A model generated the notes under the pieces. It ran no database searches. It had not been told where the DNA came from and was given only the letters and a program-made list of their open reading frames with translations. Of a DNA stretch of 64,000 nucleotides, positions 36,561-48,402 are shown piece by piece. Numbering within the stretch: the stretch's first letter is position 1; the number at the start of each line of letters is the position of its first letter. The stretch is taken from contig CM033108.1 in the NCBI GenBank assembly GCA_019321725.1, positions 6,342,060-6,406,059 of the forward strand, written 5' to 3'. The stretch comes from Paulownia fortunei. Taxonomy: Eukaryota; Streptophyta; Magnoliopsida; Lamiales; Paulowniaceae. A program made the translations under genes and the position numbers.

Positions 36561-37483
36561 AGGAACGGAACGGATTCTTTATTGGAATTAACATTTTATG
36601 TTATATTATAATATCATTAAGAAACATTATATATATAAAGTGATATTTATTAATATATATTTAATATGTATTTGTGATATTAAAATAAAATTTTGTATAA
36701 AAATTATATTAAAAGATTTGAATTTTTTTAGGTAAATTTATCAAAAGTCAAGATCCACGAATCTATATTGGAACTTGTCTTGAACCCAGAATTCAATGGT
36801 TGGATCAGTTGGACTCATTATACTTTTAAAAGTATTAAAAATATATTTTTTAAAAATTAAATGGGGTTGGTTTGGGATGGAGTTTGAAAATAAAAAATTA
36901 AAATTCATCTTGAATCTATTTAAATTTATAAAAACTCATTTCAAATAAAAGGGGTTTAAAGTGATTTTGAGTTTGAACCCATCTATCCACATCCCTATTT
37001 ATTGGACATGAATTTATTGTTGATATTTAAATGAGATTACATACTTAGGTTTGGCGCTTGAGTCCGATTTATCTGAAATTTAAATTACTCAGCTTGTTTA
37101 TATTTTAGCTAAGCTAAATTACATATGAGTAGGGACGATTTTAAGTATTTAAGTTGAGCTAAATAAATTTATGAGTTGGGTTTAAGTTTTATTAGGTTTA
37201 ATCTGAATATTTATATTTTAATCATAATTTAAATCTTTCAAGTAATAATTTACTATCGCATAGCTAAATTATTTTGAAAATTAACTACAGTAAGATATGC
37301 AGTAAATTTTTTGTTTGAAGCTTATGAAACAATGGAGTGCATATATCAATAAATATTCTTATTTGGATGAGATTTTGACCCTAACTCTCAAGTTCTCATA
37401 TTATATAATTTTTAGTTATAAATATTTTAAAATTTTGATAAATATTAATGTAGATTTTTATGTCTTGAATTTTGGAGTAAAAA
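36561..37483. other. Spacer with a dispersed repeat
   Basis: No gene is recognised. 36795-36995 resembles 1-335 of this window (ggttggatcagttgg, then attaaatgggg and actcat blocks). The rest is AT-rich. Confidence 0.45.
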
Positions 37484-38706
37484 TGTTTGTTGCGGAATTT
37501 GTGATTGTAAGTGCCGTTATTGTTAACAAGTAATAAAGTGATGAATAAATATCGTTCCCACAATAATTATTAAATTATTAAGTATTAAAATTCTGTTAAC
37601 TTTAATTTTATTCGAAATGTTTATGATTATAAACTAAATTCAACTAAATTAACTTAATAATCAAAATCAATTAATGATAAAATTCAATAACTTAAAAGGT
37701 TAGGGTTTATGATTTCACCACGATTAATCTAAATTGAATAATTTATTTCATCAATGTCAATTTATTTCCCAAATAATAGTCGAAAATTCCTAAATTATCC
37801 ATTGACTTCTCCCAACGTCTAATGAAAAAATATTATTAAATGCTAACTCACTATATTCCTATGTGAGTTACAACAATTAACAATTCATTATATTATATAG
37901 ATCTCAAATAAAACTACACAAACCATGCAAGTATATTCCTATCTTACATGTAATTTATGATTTTATACACATAAAACTAGACCATATATTACCTACCGAG
38001 TCAATATGATTAACAAATTATTCAATTAGTGATCAAGTAATTGAAAGTATTACGTAGAAAACTCAACTTGAAAAATAAATCAAGAATTGAATTGATAAAA
38101 ATATTTAATATATCCTAATTAAATTATATCACAACTCTAGAAACATAAATGAGTTTATAGTGAAAATGAAAGATAATTTATAATATTCATAAACACAATT
38201 AAAGAGATAAAGAGGAAAAGAAAATAGAAGTTGGAAGATAATGAGTTTCTTCTCTTGTAGATGTCTTCTTCTTTGATTTTGGAAGAAATTTCTCCTATTC
38301 CCGTTGTCTTTTTTCTTCTTTCTTAGCTTCTCTCGTCTTTCTCCCCTCTTTCTCTTGTCTTGGAGGCTTTTGGAATGATTAAAATTAGATGGGAGATGCC
38401 ATAAAGATGGCAAAATGCTCATTTTACCCATTTTTTCCATCTGACTCGCTTCATTGGACAACCAATATTTCCAGTAGGTACAACGCCTACGCGTTGTAGT
38501 TACTGGAATAGTAAAATTTTCAATTTTTTTTAATAAAAATGTAAGTTGAATGCAGATTTTTGTACATTCAAGTCAACTTTCTTTCTTTATACTCAAATCC
38601 GCAAAACAACATTAAAAACGACAATAAAATTCATAAAAAATATTAAAAATTAATAAAAATATTAAGCAAATGGTACTCAATTAATGGGTATAAAACTCAC
38701 TCATCA
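37484..38706 (-). repeat. 3' LTR of the minus-strand Athila-like element
   Basis: On the minus strand it starts TGATGAGTGAGTTTTATACCC and ends ...CAACAAACA. About 750 bp of it (37490-38240) aligns with 41770-42543. The 110-codon minus-strand frame near 38129-38461 lies inside the LTR and is not a gene. Confidence 0.7.
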
Positions 38707-38722
38707 AATACTCCCAAACCTA
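38707..38722 (-). other. Polypurine-like tract before the 3' LTR
   Basis: On the minus strand ATTAGGTTTGGGAGTATT abuts the LTR start. It resembles AAGTTTGGTAGTATT, which precedes the 3' LTR of the 46.7-53.8 kb element. Confidence 0.55.
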
Positions 38723-40310
38723 ATATTTTGATAGTTCTCGAGCAAAAAAAAAAATAAAAAAAAAATAAGTAAAATATCAAGTGATAATCCAACCTACTAA
38801 CCAAATGGGCCTTACAAATCGTTGTGAGTTTATAACTCAAGGAAATCTCAAAATGTCATCAAAATGCATGATTTTAACTCAAGTGTCAAATTTGTCAATT
38901 TTTAAATCTTTTAAGTGTGTGTGTGTCTAACCTCTTACATCTAATTCTTCGCCACTCAGATTGGTTTATGCAAACTCACAATCAAATTATTAATCTCTTA
39001 TTTATGTAATTTTGAACTCCATTAACTTGCTTTTTATATCATTCTTCACTAATATGAACTAACACAACATTAAGGATTATTATGATTTTAATAGCTTGTA
39101 ACTTGTGGCTAAGGTGATAGTGGGATAAAAGACAATATAATAGTTCAAATCACTTATGACACACAACTATTCTAAAACCTTATTGATGAGCACTACCACA
39201 TCTTTATCTCACACCGTCACCAACCTTTCATCTCTTAATTTGTCATACCACTATATTTATTTAACTCCATTTTTTCATATTTTTTTAGTGATACACTCCT
39301 AAACTTATTTATTTTTATGAACAATAAGTGTTGTATTCTTTCCTCATCTTTCTTTAAATTTTTTTTTTCATGAGTTTGTACAAATCGCCACCTTTATTTT
39401 GCCTTTTTTTTAAAACCACTTTCAATGTTCAAAATGATACTACTAGAATAGTTATGAGCTGAGTGTGGGGTAATATGTAAGACAAAATTTTTATTTAAAT
39501 TCTTTGGCTGAGGTTAATTTGTGGGGTAACAAAAAAAATGGCTCAATGAGAGACACTGGAGATTATATATCATAATTAAGATGGCTTGAAAGATTTAAAT
39601 GGTCCAAAATGGCCTAAATTACTTCTATAATGTTATATAGCCTACAATTTCATTTCCAGTGATAATCAAACAAGTTTTAGAATTAAAATGAGATTGCCAA
39701 AAGTGTCAAGTTCACATAAACTTTCTCTAAGCAAGCAGAAAAATTAAATGTTCAATGCTATGTGCTCAATATGTCAAAAAATTACAAGAAAGGTAAAAAT
39801 ATTATAAGAGTCAAACACATACATAAATATAACATTCATCAATTTCCAAAAGTTATAAACAAAAAAAATCAAGTAAAACACATACATATACTCCCAAACT
39901 TAAAACTAACATTGTCCTTAATGTTAAATAAAATCAGATAAGGCATAGAAGACTTCCCTAAATAAAGGTAGTGTTAGTTCTCATCAACTTCATCATCATC
40001 CTCTTTAAGAGAACTGATGAACGTGCATTCATTAGTTGGTGACATATTATTCCTTATTTTACAAATTTTCCCCCAAACTTAAGTTGGATCCTGAAACGAA
40101 AACAAAAAAAATTCATCAAGCGAAAAGAAAAAAATAAATATTAAACAACTAAATAAACCTACATAATAAAATAAAAGAAAATATAAAACACTTGGCTTGC
40201 CTTCCAATAAGCGCTTAATTTATAGTTTTCAGCTAAACTTCTTCTTTGTTCAACTAGGGTCCAAAAATAAGTATTTCTTATGTCATGCCTTTGTGTGCTC
40301 CAGAAGTGTG
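38723..40310 (-). other. Noncoding 3' region of the minus-strand element
   Basis: No coding sequence is recognised. It contains a second purine-rich motif on the minus strand at about 39895-39930 (taaggacaatgttagttt then aagtttgggagtatat). This is the inner counterpart of the tract at 38707. Confidence 0.5.
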
Positions 40311-40317
40311 GATGATC

Positions 40318-41640
40318 CTAAAAGATAAATATAGTGAGCATGATCCGACATGGTATGAAGGGCCTTTTGTACAGTGATGAGTGCATGCCTAATGACCAAA
40401 AATAGTTATCCTTGTGTGAAGAGGATGTCTCTATCCTTTTCAATATCAGGGATGATGGAACAATAAAATTATCAACATCCTCAAGTACACCTTTATTTTC
40501 CACCATAAAATATTTTAATGAGCAATCTACCAACTCGTGATCCTCCAATTCATGCTTGTGCTATGCGATGCCTGTATTATCCTCCACAATATTTAATATA
40601 AGCTTGTTATTTTGTAGAAAATAAGGATAAATAAATCTCGGTGATGGCTTTTGAGATAGGCTTGGTTGAACATTTTCTTGGCTTTCTCCATTATCCACTA
40701 GAAGTATTTGTGTTGATACCTCTTGTTCATCCTTGATGAGTTTTTCAACCAACAAGAGAGTTTCTAACTCTTCACTACTTCTCAAAATAACATCACAATG
40801 TTCTTCACCCACTCCATTTGCTTCAAGTGTGTAAGGCAATTTATCTTGTTGTCCATCTAAAAGCATATTATCCAACTCATTAATTTGGATCTATAAGTTT
40901 TGAAATTGTAATCTTAGATTTTGGACATTAGTTGTAGCTTCCAACATGAATTGGCTCGGATTGTTTGCTAATTAAGCTAATGCATCTTCAAGACTTATCT
41001 TCTTCTTCAATGGTGGGTAAATAGATTCAGTTTCCAACTTGATTGGGCATTGAGTCCTAGCCAATTGAGCCATTGCTTTATCAAGAGTCAATTTTTTCTC
41101 TCATGATGGATTACTAGGTTCAGTTTGCAACATGAATCGGTTGGTAATACTTTTCAATTGAGTTAATGCTTCTTCAAGGCTTAGTTTTTTCTCTAATGGT
41201 GGGTAACTAGGTGCATGCCATATCATATTCTGATCATTTCTCTATGAAGCATTCAAATGATTTGGTCATCCCTGATTATAAGTGTTAGAGAAATAATAAT
41301 TTTGCAGCTGGTTGTAATTCCACTCATATTCAGCATGTTCGACATATGGTGGTGCAAATTTGTTGCTTTCTTGATATTGTGTTCTTGAATGAAAATTGCC
41401 ATATGACTCACATATTTTAAATAATGTATGAATATCATTTGCTGCAAATTACTCTAATTGTTTAGAAATAACTTTTACTTGGGTAGACAACGCATTAATG
41501 ACATCTACTCGATTAATTCAAAAAACCTGCGTTGAAGCCTGATTCATCATGCCATATTGAGCTAGCCAGTAATATGCATCATATGTCATTTCGTCTACCA
41601 CTTCCTGCTTGTCTCACATACCCAAGAAAATACCTAAGAT
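40318..41640 (-). pseudogene. gag-type remnant of the minus-strand Athila-like element
   Basis: Reading down from 41640 on the minus strand, text such as YDAYYWLAQYGMMNQ, where a zinc-knuckle region is usual in Athila-type Gag, is followed by a Gln/Asn-rich segment (about 41447-41253). Then come three 31-residue repeats (41219-40941) and an acidic tail (40875-40561 and 40548-40318). Stops occur between and inside the blocks (for example at about 41000 and 40893). Capsid-like text upstream of the knuckle is missing. The acidic 104-codon block is the longest open piece. It is not expected to be functional. Confidence 0.55.
40941..41219 (-). repeat. Three 93-bp (31-codon) tandem repeats in gag
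   Basis: Units start at about 40941, 41034 and 41127 (plus-strand coordinates) and keep an exact 93-bp spacing of landmarks (aacatgaat/aacttgatt at 40943, 41036, 41129; gcatcttcaa/gctttatcaa/gcttcttcaa at 40982, 41075, 41168). On the minus strand each encodes a version of YPPLEKKLSLEEALTQL followed by 14 residues. The spacing being a multiple of three, with conserved hydrophobic and charged positions, suggests repetition at protein level. Confidence 0.8.
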
Positions 41641-41744
41641 GACATAACAAGGACACCCTTAAACAATAAATAAAATAAAAAATACAAGAAAAATTAAAAT
41701 TTAAATTAGAGTTACTTGGTATCAATATTAACAAAAATAAATAT

Positions 41745-41762
41745 TCCCTGGCAACGACACCA
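41745..41762 (-). other. Primer-binding site of the minus-strand Athila-like element
   Basis: On the minus strand TGGTGTCGTTGCCAGGGA lies two bases after the LTR end. It differs at a few positions from the TGGCGCC-type site complementary to the tRNA-Asp 3' end that Athila-like elements use. Confidence 0.6.
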
Positions 41763-41764
41763 AA

Positions 41765-42543
41765 AATTTATTACAAAATTTTGTGAACGCATGTGCACAT
41801 TATCATTAGCAAATAATAAAATAATAAATAAATATTATTCCTATGAGAACTGTTGAATTATTAAGTATCGAAATTATGTTAACTCTAATTTTATTTGAAT
41901 AAACATAAAAATATATTTATGATTACAAACTAAATCCAACTAAACTGAACTAATAATTAAAACTAATTAATGATGAAATTCATTAATTTAAAAGTTTAGG
42001 GTTTATTATTTCACTATAATTAGTTCGAATTGAATAATTTATCTCATCAATCTTAATTTATTGTCCAAGTAATAGTTGATAATCCCTAATTATCTAGTAG
42101 CCTCTCCCGAGATCTAGTAAAAATATTATCAATTACTAACCCATTATAATCCTATGTGAATTATAACAATCAATAATTTATTATATTTTATGGATCTTAA
42201 ACAAGACTACACAAACCATGCAAGTATATTCCTATCTCACATGCAATTTATAGTTTTTTACACATAAAACTAGACACATATATCACCTCTATAATCAATA
42301 TGATTAGAAAATTATTCAATTAGTGATCAATTAATTGAAAGCATTAGGAACCATATAGAAAACTCAACTTGAAAATTAAATCAAGAATTGAATTGATAAA
42401 AATATTCAAAACATCTTAATTAGATTACATCACAACCTCAGAAAAAAAAATTAGTTCATGGTGAAAATGAAAGATAATTTACAATATTCATGAACATAAT
42501 TAAAGAGAAAAAGAGGAAAATAAAATAGAACTTGGAAGATGAA
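41765..42543 (-). repeat. 5' LTR (truncated) of the minus-strand element
   Basis: It aligns with 37490-38240 (landmarks: aaccatgcaagtatattcctatc, attaattgaaag, agaaaactcaacttgaaaa, ggtgaaaatgaaagataattta). Similarity stops at ggaagatga (42543), leaving out about 470 bp that the other LTR has. Confidence 0.7.
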
Positions 42544-44339
42544 CTTCAACTATCTAAGCTTAGCTTATAAACCTAGTTGACAACCCTATGCATAATTGAT
42601 GATTGATAGACCCAAAGTAATTAACAATCTATTGTTCAGTATGACAGTGAGAAAATTGTGGTGTATTTTTTTACTTTGCCCTTGAAATTATAAGCCTTAT
42701 ATCAACTTGTTAAAATCATGCCTAAAATTAAGAATGCTTTTGGGCTTTACATGATAAATTGATAATGCATATATTTTGCACTTATTCATTTACAAGAATT
42801 CCAAATTAGGGATTTCGGTCTCTAATGGGTTTGGTGAAATTCAGGACTCGCCCTGCTAAGAAAAAAATAGATCGGAGACCCACCCTACCTTGGACCTAAA
42901 ACCTAGTATGTCCGATCAATCTGGACCCACCAACCCACTTTTAGATAAAATGTATCATAAATCTAAGGTTTAGGTCATCTTCTTTGAAAATTAAAAGGCA
43001 AAGGACAGAGGTTTGGCAGAAGCCCTTTATATTTCTTCCATCTAGAAAATATCTAGAACACAAATGATACGGCTATAATATGCCCAACGGGCTAACAACT
43101 TGATTAAATCACCCAAGAAAATCTTTTTTTTTATGTGTGCATGTGAACTTCTTGCTCGAATTTTGACAAAGTCTAATAGTTCATTTTCTAGGCTTTAATA
43201 GCAAACTAATGCAATAGTATAATTGAAAACAGATGGTAATGAGGCAAACAGAAGGTGGAGAGCTTTTAATTACTAAAATAAAAGTGTAAGTGTATTTTAA
43301 ATAATATATATATATATACTGAGCGGGTCCAATAAAATCTATTACCTATCCGAACCAGCTGGGTTTTTAAAAATGAGACTCGTCACCCACCCAAAGACTC
43401 ACTTAACCAGATTTGGATCCCATTGAACAAAGCAGGTTCATTACGCTTTGAACCCATTTTATTGTCATTATTGTTTCAAATTAACTTGAACATGGAGTTT
43501 ATCTTTCAAATTAATGAAATTGTTAATAATTTTATATTTTTTTTTGGAAAATTACATCATTCGTTAAATAAATAAAAGTTACAAAAAGTACAATTAATTA
43601 TTATAAATAAAAACATATATATATATATATATATATATAAATTGTAAGAAAAGTAAATTAGCACCCATACTGTTAAGTGTGATCCATCTTATCAATGATA
43701 GATGGGGATGAGAATGGAGGAACGTAAAAATGGTAATGAGGTAAATTTATCAAAACTCAAAACCAACCCACCAAGATTTGTAATGCACTCATACTTTAAA
43801 CTGTGATTTTTAAGAAAAATACTTACATTTAGATGACTAAACCATGTAGCAGTCAAATCTTTGAAAATCATGTATAACAAAGTTTTATTAGTCAAATCAT
43901 ATCCTTCACCTGAACCTTATCAGCTAAGCTAAGTTAAAAACATATATGCCAATAGTTAAAGTTATCTTTATTAAATTATTATTCATGCATAAATTGCCCC
44001 AAACACATCATTTTTTTTAATTTGTAAAAAGTAAATTGCCAAAAAACCGTTTCTTCTAAACTATTTATTCTAAGAAACTAACACTAGAATCACTCAGATT
44101 ATTACACATGCCTATCATACTATCTCCCTCTAATAAACATTAAATGTTTTCATATAACAAACTTATCTTTGCACTCTAAATTCAAAATCTCTCCTAAAAA
44201 CCTAGAGTTCATAGCAATCTTCTTACAGATCCTGTTTTTGCTTTATTATTTCTTCTAGAAATACACTTGACCAAGTGTATTTTAACCTTCTAAACAATTG
44301 CTGGAGATTTGTGTGTCAGTTCACCATAACACAAATGGC
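42544..44339. other. Spacer with degenerate repeats
   Basis: No gene is recognised. GC-richer degenerate blocks at about 42820-42960 and 43315-43460 resemble those at 4510-5220. A (TA)n run of about 26 bp is at 43613-43638. Confidence 0.45.
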
Positions 44340-46690
44340 CAAATTTGAAATTTTGGAAGGGTGGTGGTGGATTTTGACTTTTTGAAGAGCTATATACCAC
44401 TAGATGTTTAAAGTGTTTGAGTAATGTTGGATGAGAGTGGGCTCCTTACAATGTTGACTGCCCACACGACGATCTATAGTTATGTTGTCTCTGAGTACTG
44501 CGAGAATATCAAACACATCAAACTCATGCCCAATGCTGGAGTATAGTTTTGGGTATTGAGGTACTTATCCCACTTAAGGTGTTGAGAGACCTTTTGGGGA
44601 TACCTACTACTGGCTTGGAGAACATAGATGATTAAGGAATGAGGTTTGAAGAAAAAACCTAAAAGATAAGTAGCGAATATTTCCTGTTTCAAGAAGGTTC
44701 TAAAGCTAGAGTACAAATTGTTGGTTGATATATTGTCAAGGGTTGTTGAAGGAAGAGTAGGAGCCTTTGACATGCTTACAAAGACAAGTTAAAACTCATG
44801 ATTATGTTGCTTAAGAAGCAAATATACTAGAGTGCTTTTATATTCACGCAACTCAAAGAAGATGTTGAGTCTATTGGTAAAAAGAAGAATTATTAGATAC
44901 TTTTGAGCTACTAGTAGGATAATTTGTGTAGATCTTGATGATGAGGACATTAGTATGATATAGATTTCTAAAACTCTTGAAAGATTTTTTATTTAAGTAG
45001 GACTTTTGTAAAGGCTACACTATTAGGCAATACTCAAAGATGACCCTATTATATAAACATAAAAGATGAAGAAGAGCTGAAGATTAGGATAGTGATGAAA
45101 AGTTCAAGATCAAGAAAAAAAGTTCAAGACCAGAGCAGAAAGCTTAGAAGGCTAAGGGTTTCAGCAAATGTGAGGATTGGAGTAATCTAAGAAGAATTTG
45201 AAGTCACTAAAAGATCAATAGAGTCAGTCATGTCCAAATAATTAAATGAAACATAATAAGATTTTGAGAAGTGGCCGAGTCCAAGATAAAAATAGTACAT
45301 TTAGCCGGGTTAATCATCACAACAGAGTGAGAACACATGTAGCTTCAAAGAATTGAGTTAAATATGCAAACCCCTATGAATAAGTTACTACAATCCAAAC
45401 CAACGAATAGAAAAGCAGAAATGAGATAGATAGGATGTAAAGTACAACAGACCGCAAACAATGTCAGAGTACGACCGCAAATGCAAATAGTTTGACAAAA
45501 CAACTGTATTACTGATATAAGAGAAGTAGGTACAACGAGCAAAAATTCAAAAACATGCTCAAGACAAAAGGATAGAGACTCTTTAATAGCCTTATGAAGT
45601 TCTTGATCCTTCAAAGAAAAAGCTCTATATTCATTCTCTATCTTGGAAAAGCGAAATACGCAAAGAAGCATAAAAAACTTATTGTGACAAAAAAGTTACT
45701 ACAAGCAAACTTGATCGTATTTGGAGTAGCATGGACTCTGTTTTAGCTATGTGTGAGGTAATTAGACACAAATTTAGGAGAATAGTGAGGATGGAGATAC
45801 ATATAGCTTAACTGAAGTCTTAAAAAGAATTGAAATGAAGATAAGTGAGCACGGAAGTAGACTGATAGTACTAAGAAAAAGACAAGAATAGATTAAAGAA
45901 ATTTTGAAGTAGAGAAAGCATCATGCTAAAGAATAAGGAGTTGAAAATAAGAAAGTGGAGGTAGTTTTTCTTTCAGTTTTGGAAAGATTCTACAAGTTGA
46001 AGTCAGGTGACTCATGAACAACTTCTTGGGAAGGACCTATCTTTAAAGAAATCCTTGTAAGACCTATTTGCAGTTGAGAAGATAGACATGGAGGTTTGCA
46101 ATAGGTTTGTGGCTATAGCTATGGATCTCCCATTGTCAATCGTAATACAGTAGTTAATCAACACTCAGATTAAGAGTTTAGGAAATAAGACAAACAAGTT
46201 GACATTGAGGACCTAGATTTAGTGAGAAGAGAAGGTCTAAAGATTCCACAAGGAGGTGACGTGGAACAATAGGGAATTGCAGACACTACTGGAGATCTAC
46301 TTATTTTGACTAAAAAAATAAGAACTAAATATCACAAATAGATCAAGGTGCTACCTTGTAGTTAACTGCACCAACAATGGAACTAGTGACTCACTAGGAC
46401 TCAATGGCTAAAACTACTAAAGAAGTTGTATTAGATATAATATAATGGAAGAAGAGATGGTGATTCAAGGGGAACAAGGGATAAATGCAAGTAATGTATC
46501 ACATGCCATTGCTCAGATCTTTGATGATCTCATATAGGGTATGGATGAGCAAGAAGATATATCCCCTCAAGATGTATAAATGGCAGATGTACTAAAGTCA
46601 ATTGACATGGCTATTGTAAAATCATCAGCACTAACTAATGAAGATCATATATTGAGGAGTATTCTAATGCAACATTAATTTTATATCAAG
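44340..46690 (+). pseudogene. Old coding-like transposon remnant, part 1
   Basis: From ATGGCCAAATTTGAAATT (44334) the plus strand shows frame-shifting, stop-ridden text with protein-like composition. One readable piece near 44700-44790 (KLLVDILSRVVEGRVGAFDML) resembles segments of the 'putative plant transposon protein' type found in gypsy-related elements. Further pieces (near 45795-45900 and 46440-46600) are Glu/Ser/Asp-rich. The family is not secure. The same kind of text continues beyond the two younger insertions at 53837 and 63262. Confidence 0.35.
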
Positions 46691-46695
46691 CAACT
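46691..46695. repeat. Target-site duplication CAACT, left copy
   Basis: CAACT directly precedes TGTTGAG; the same five bases follow the other LTR at 53832-53836. Confidence 0.8.
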
Positions 46696-48237
46696 TGTTG
46701 AGTTGATTTTATACATTTAATTCAGATACCTTTAACTTAATATATTCTTAGTCTCTAAATATTTTCTATTTTTTATGTGTTCTGTATGATCTTTATAGAA
46801 AAATAAAAGTGGTGGAAATGTCTAAGAAATCTAAGAAAAAAAGCCAAAAACTCCGAAATAGAGGCGCTACAACTCCAGTTCAACTTTGTATTCTGAGGAT
46901 AACGTTGTGATCCAAAGTCTAATTGATGTGATTCTTGATGATTTGGAAAGATAAGAGCTGGATCAATCACTTTCATGCCTACTTTGGTCATTATAAAAGA
47001 GAAAAAATAGGTTAAAAAGTCAACATCAAGCTGAAATATTTAGATATGGCATGTCTCAATATTTTTGTCATAACTCTCTCCATAAATTTGATATTAATAT
47101 GATTCAAGCGGCTATAGAAATTTAATAATTATGGATAAAATTCATGTGAAGACATTGAAATCTAATTTATTTAGAAAATAGGTAGAAAATTCAAAAGTTT
47201 GGTGCCATGATGCGACTGCTGAAAATTGGGCAATAAGCTTAGCATTTTTTGGCTTTGCACCTGATTAGTTTGTGTGTTAAAAGGGCATCAAACTTGGATT
47301 TGGGGAAAAAGGAGAAACAGAAGGCTTGGGAGTCTTTCAAAACAACTTGGCACTTTAGAAAATACAAAAAGAGGGCCTGGAAACAAGGAGAAGACTTCAA
47401 TAAGACAATCGAAGACATCTATTATTCGGAGACAAAGAGGATTTTCCTACCCTTATCTTTTGTTTTCTCTCTTTGATTTCTTGATTATTACCCATGATCT
47501 GTAGAAGCTTGTCTATGAGTTTTTCAACTTTAGTTATGAACTAAATTCTAGTTTTTAGGGGATGATGTAACCTATATTGAATCATATGATTTGAATATTC
47601 TGACTTATGTTATTTCAAGTTCCTCAATTTATTTGATTATCTTGTTTTGATTGAATTCATGATTAATTGGCTATTAATCTTTAATGTTAGGTATATGAAA
47701 TTCAGCAGTCAAGAGAGGAAATTTTAAGCATGACCACATATAATACAACCTAGGAATTCATAGAGTCGAGAGACTTATGAACCCTTTGAAGATTTATTAA
47801 AGAATCCATTTAGCTTTGATAGAATTATAGTTTTGGGTTTTTATAGAGATATTGAAATCCGAATTAGAATCATAATTACTCCACACTCAAGAGAGGGAGT
47901 TGATTACTTTAGAAATTTTTGACTTAAAAATTATTGGTTTGAAATTGATAAATTGGATTGGTGAACATAGGTGACAACTAGGTGAATTACACCTCTAAAA
48001 TTCCTTGCTTATTAAGTGTTCGGTATATTGTACAAGTAAATATTTTTAATATAATTATAGGATTATTTAGTTTTATTAATTATAACTCTTGTTAAGGTTA
48101 TCTGAATAAAGTTAGAATTCTTCTAATTATAGTACTTAGTGTGAATTCTGTATCAATCTCTATGGATACGACAACCTTTCTCATCACTCTATACTAAAAC
48201 TTGACACCGTACACTTATGACAGAATTTCAACAAATA
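46696..48237 (+). repeat. 5' LTR of the plus-strand Athila-like element
   Basis: It starts TGTTGAGTTGATTTTATAC and ends ...TTTCAACAAATA, where the final CA has mutated. It matches 52238-53831 throughout, including gataatgtcg-free landmarks aaaataaaagtggtgga, aaaatacaa(a/g)aagag and tctcaagagaggaaatttt/actcgagagagaaaatttt. The open frames at 47249-47504 fall inside the LTR. Confidence 0.85.
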
Positions 48238-48243
48238 AGTTTT

Positions 48244-48258
48244 TGGCGCCATTGTCGG
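48244..48258 (+). other. Primer-binding site of the plus-strand Athila-like element
   Basis: TGGCGCCATTGTCGG starts six bases after the LTR and matches, with few changes, the site complementary to the plant tRNA-Asp 3' end used by Athila-like elements. Confidence 0.7.
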
Positions 48259-48402
48259 AGATTGATTTTTCTTATTTGTGCTAATATTATTTCCAAGTAG
48301 TCTTAGCTTTAATTCAGATTTATTTTTCTTTTATTTATTTTTCTTGGTTTTGTTTGGTTTGAAGATCCTGTAATATCTCTATAGAACAACGAGGATCGAA
48401 TT

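Larger units (their letters stand above)
37484..42543 (-). mobile_element. Athila-like non-autonomous LTR element with gag remnant, truncated 5' LTR
   Basis: Read on the minus strand: a truncated LTR (42543-41765), a primer-binding site (41762-41745), gag-like remnants (about 41640-40320), a long noncoding 3' region, a polypurine-like tract and a full LTR (38706-37484). No reverse transcriptase, RNase H or integrase motif is seen in about 3 kb of interior. That matches what is known as TR-GAG or LARD-type elements, which depend on partners. The upstream part of the 5' LTR is missing beyond 42543. Confidence 0.72.

Noticed and set aside
38129..38461. 110-codon minus-strand frame
   Set aside because: It falls inside the 3' LTR of the minus-strand Athila-like element and shows only low-complexity Lys/Arg text.
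47249..47504. Overlapping 75- and 76-codon plus-strand frames
   Set aside because: They lie in the 5' LTR of the Athila-like element and recur in altered form in the 3' LTR (52836-53099); there is no domain.
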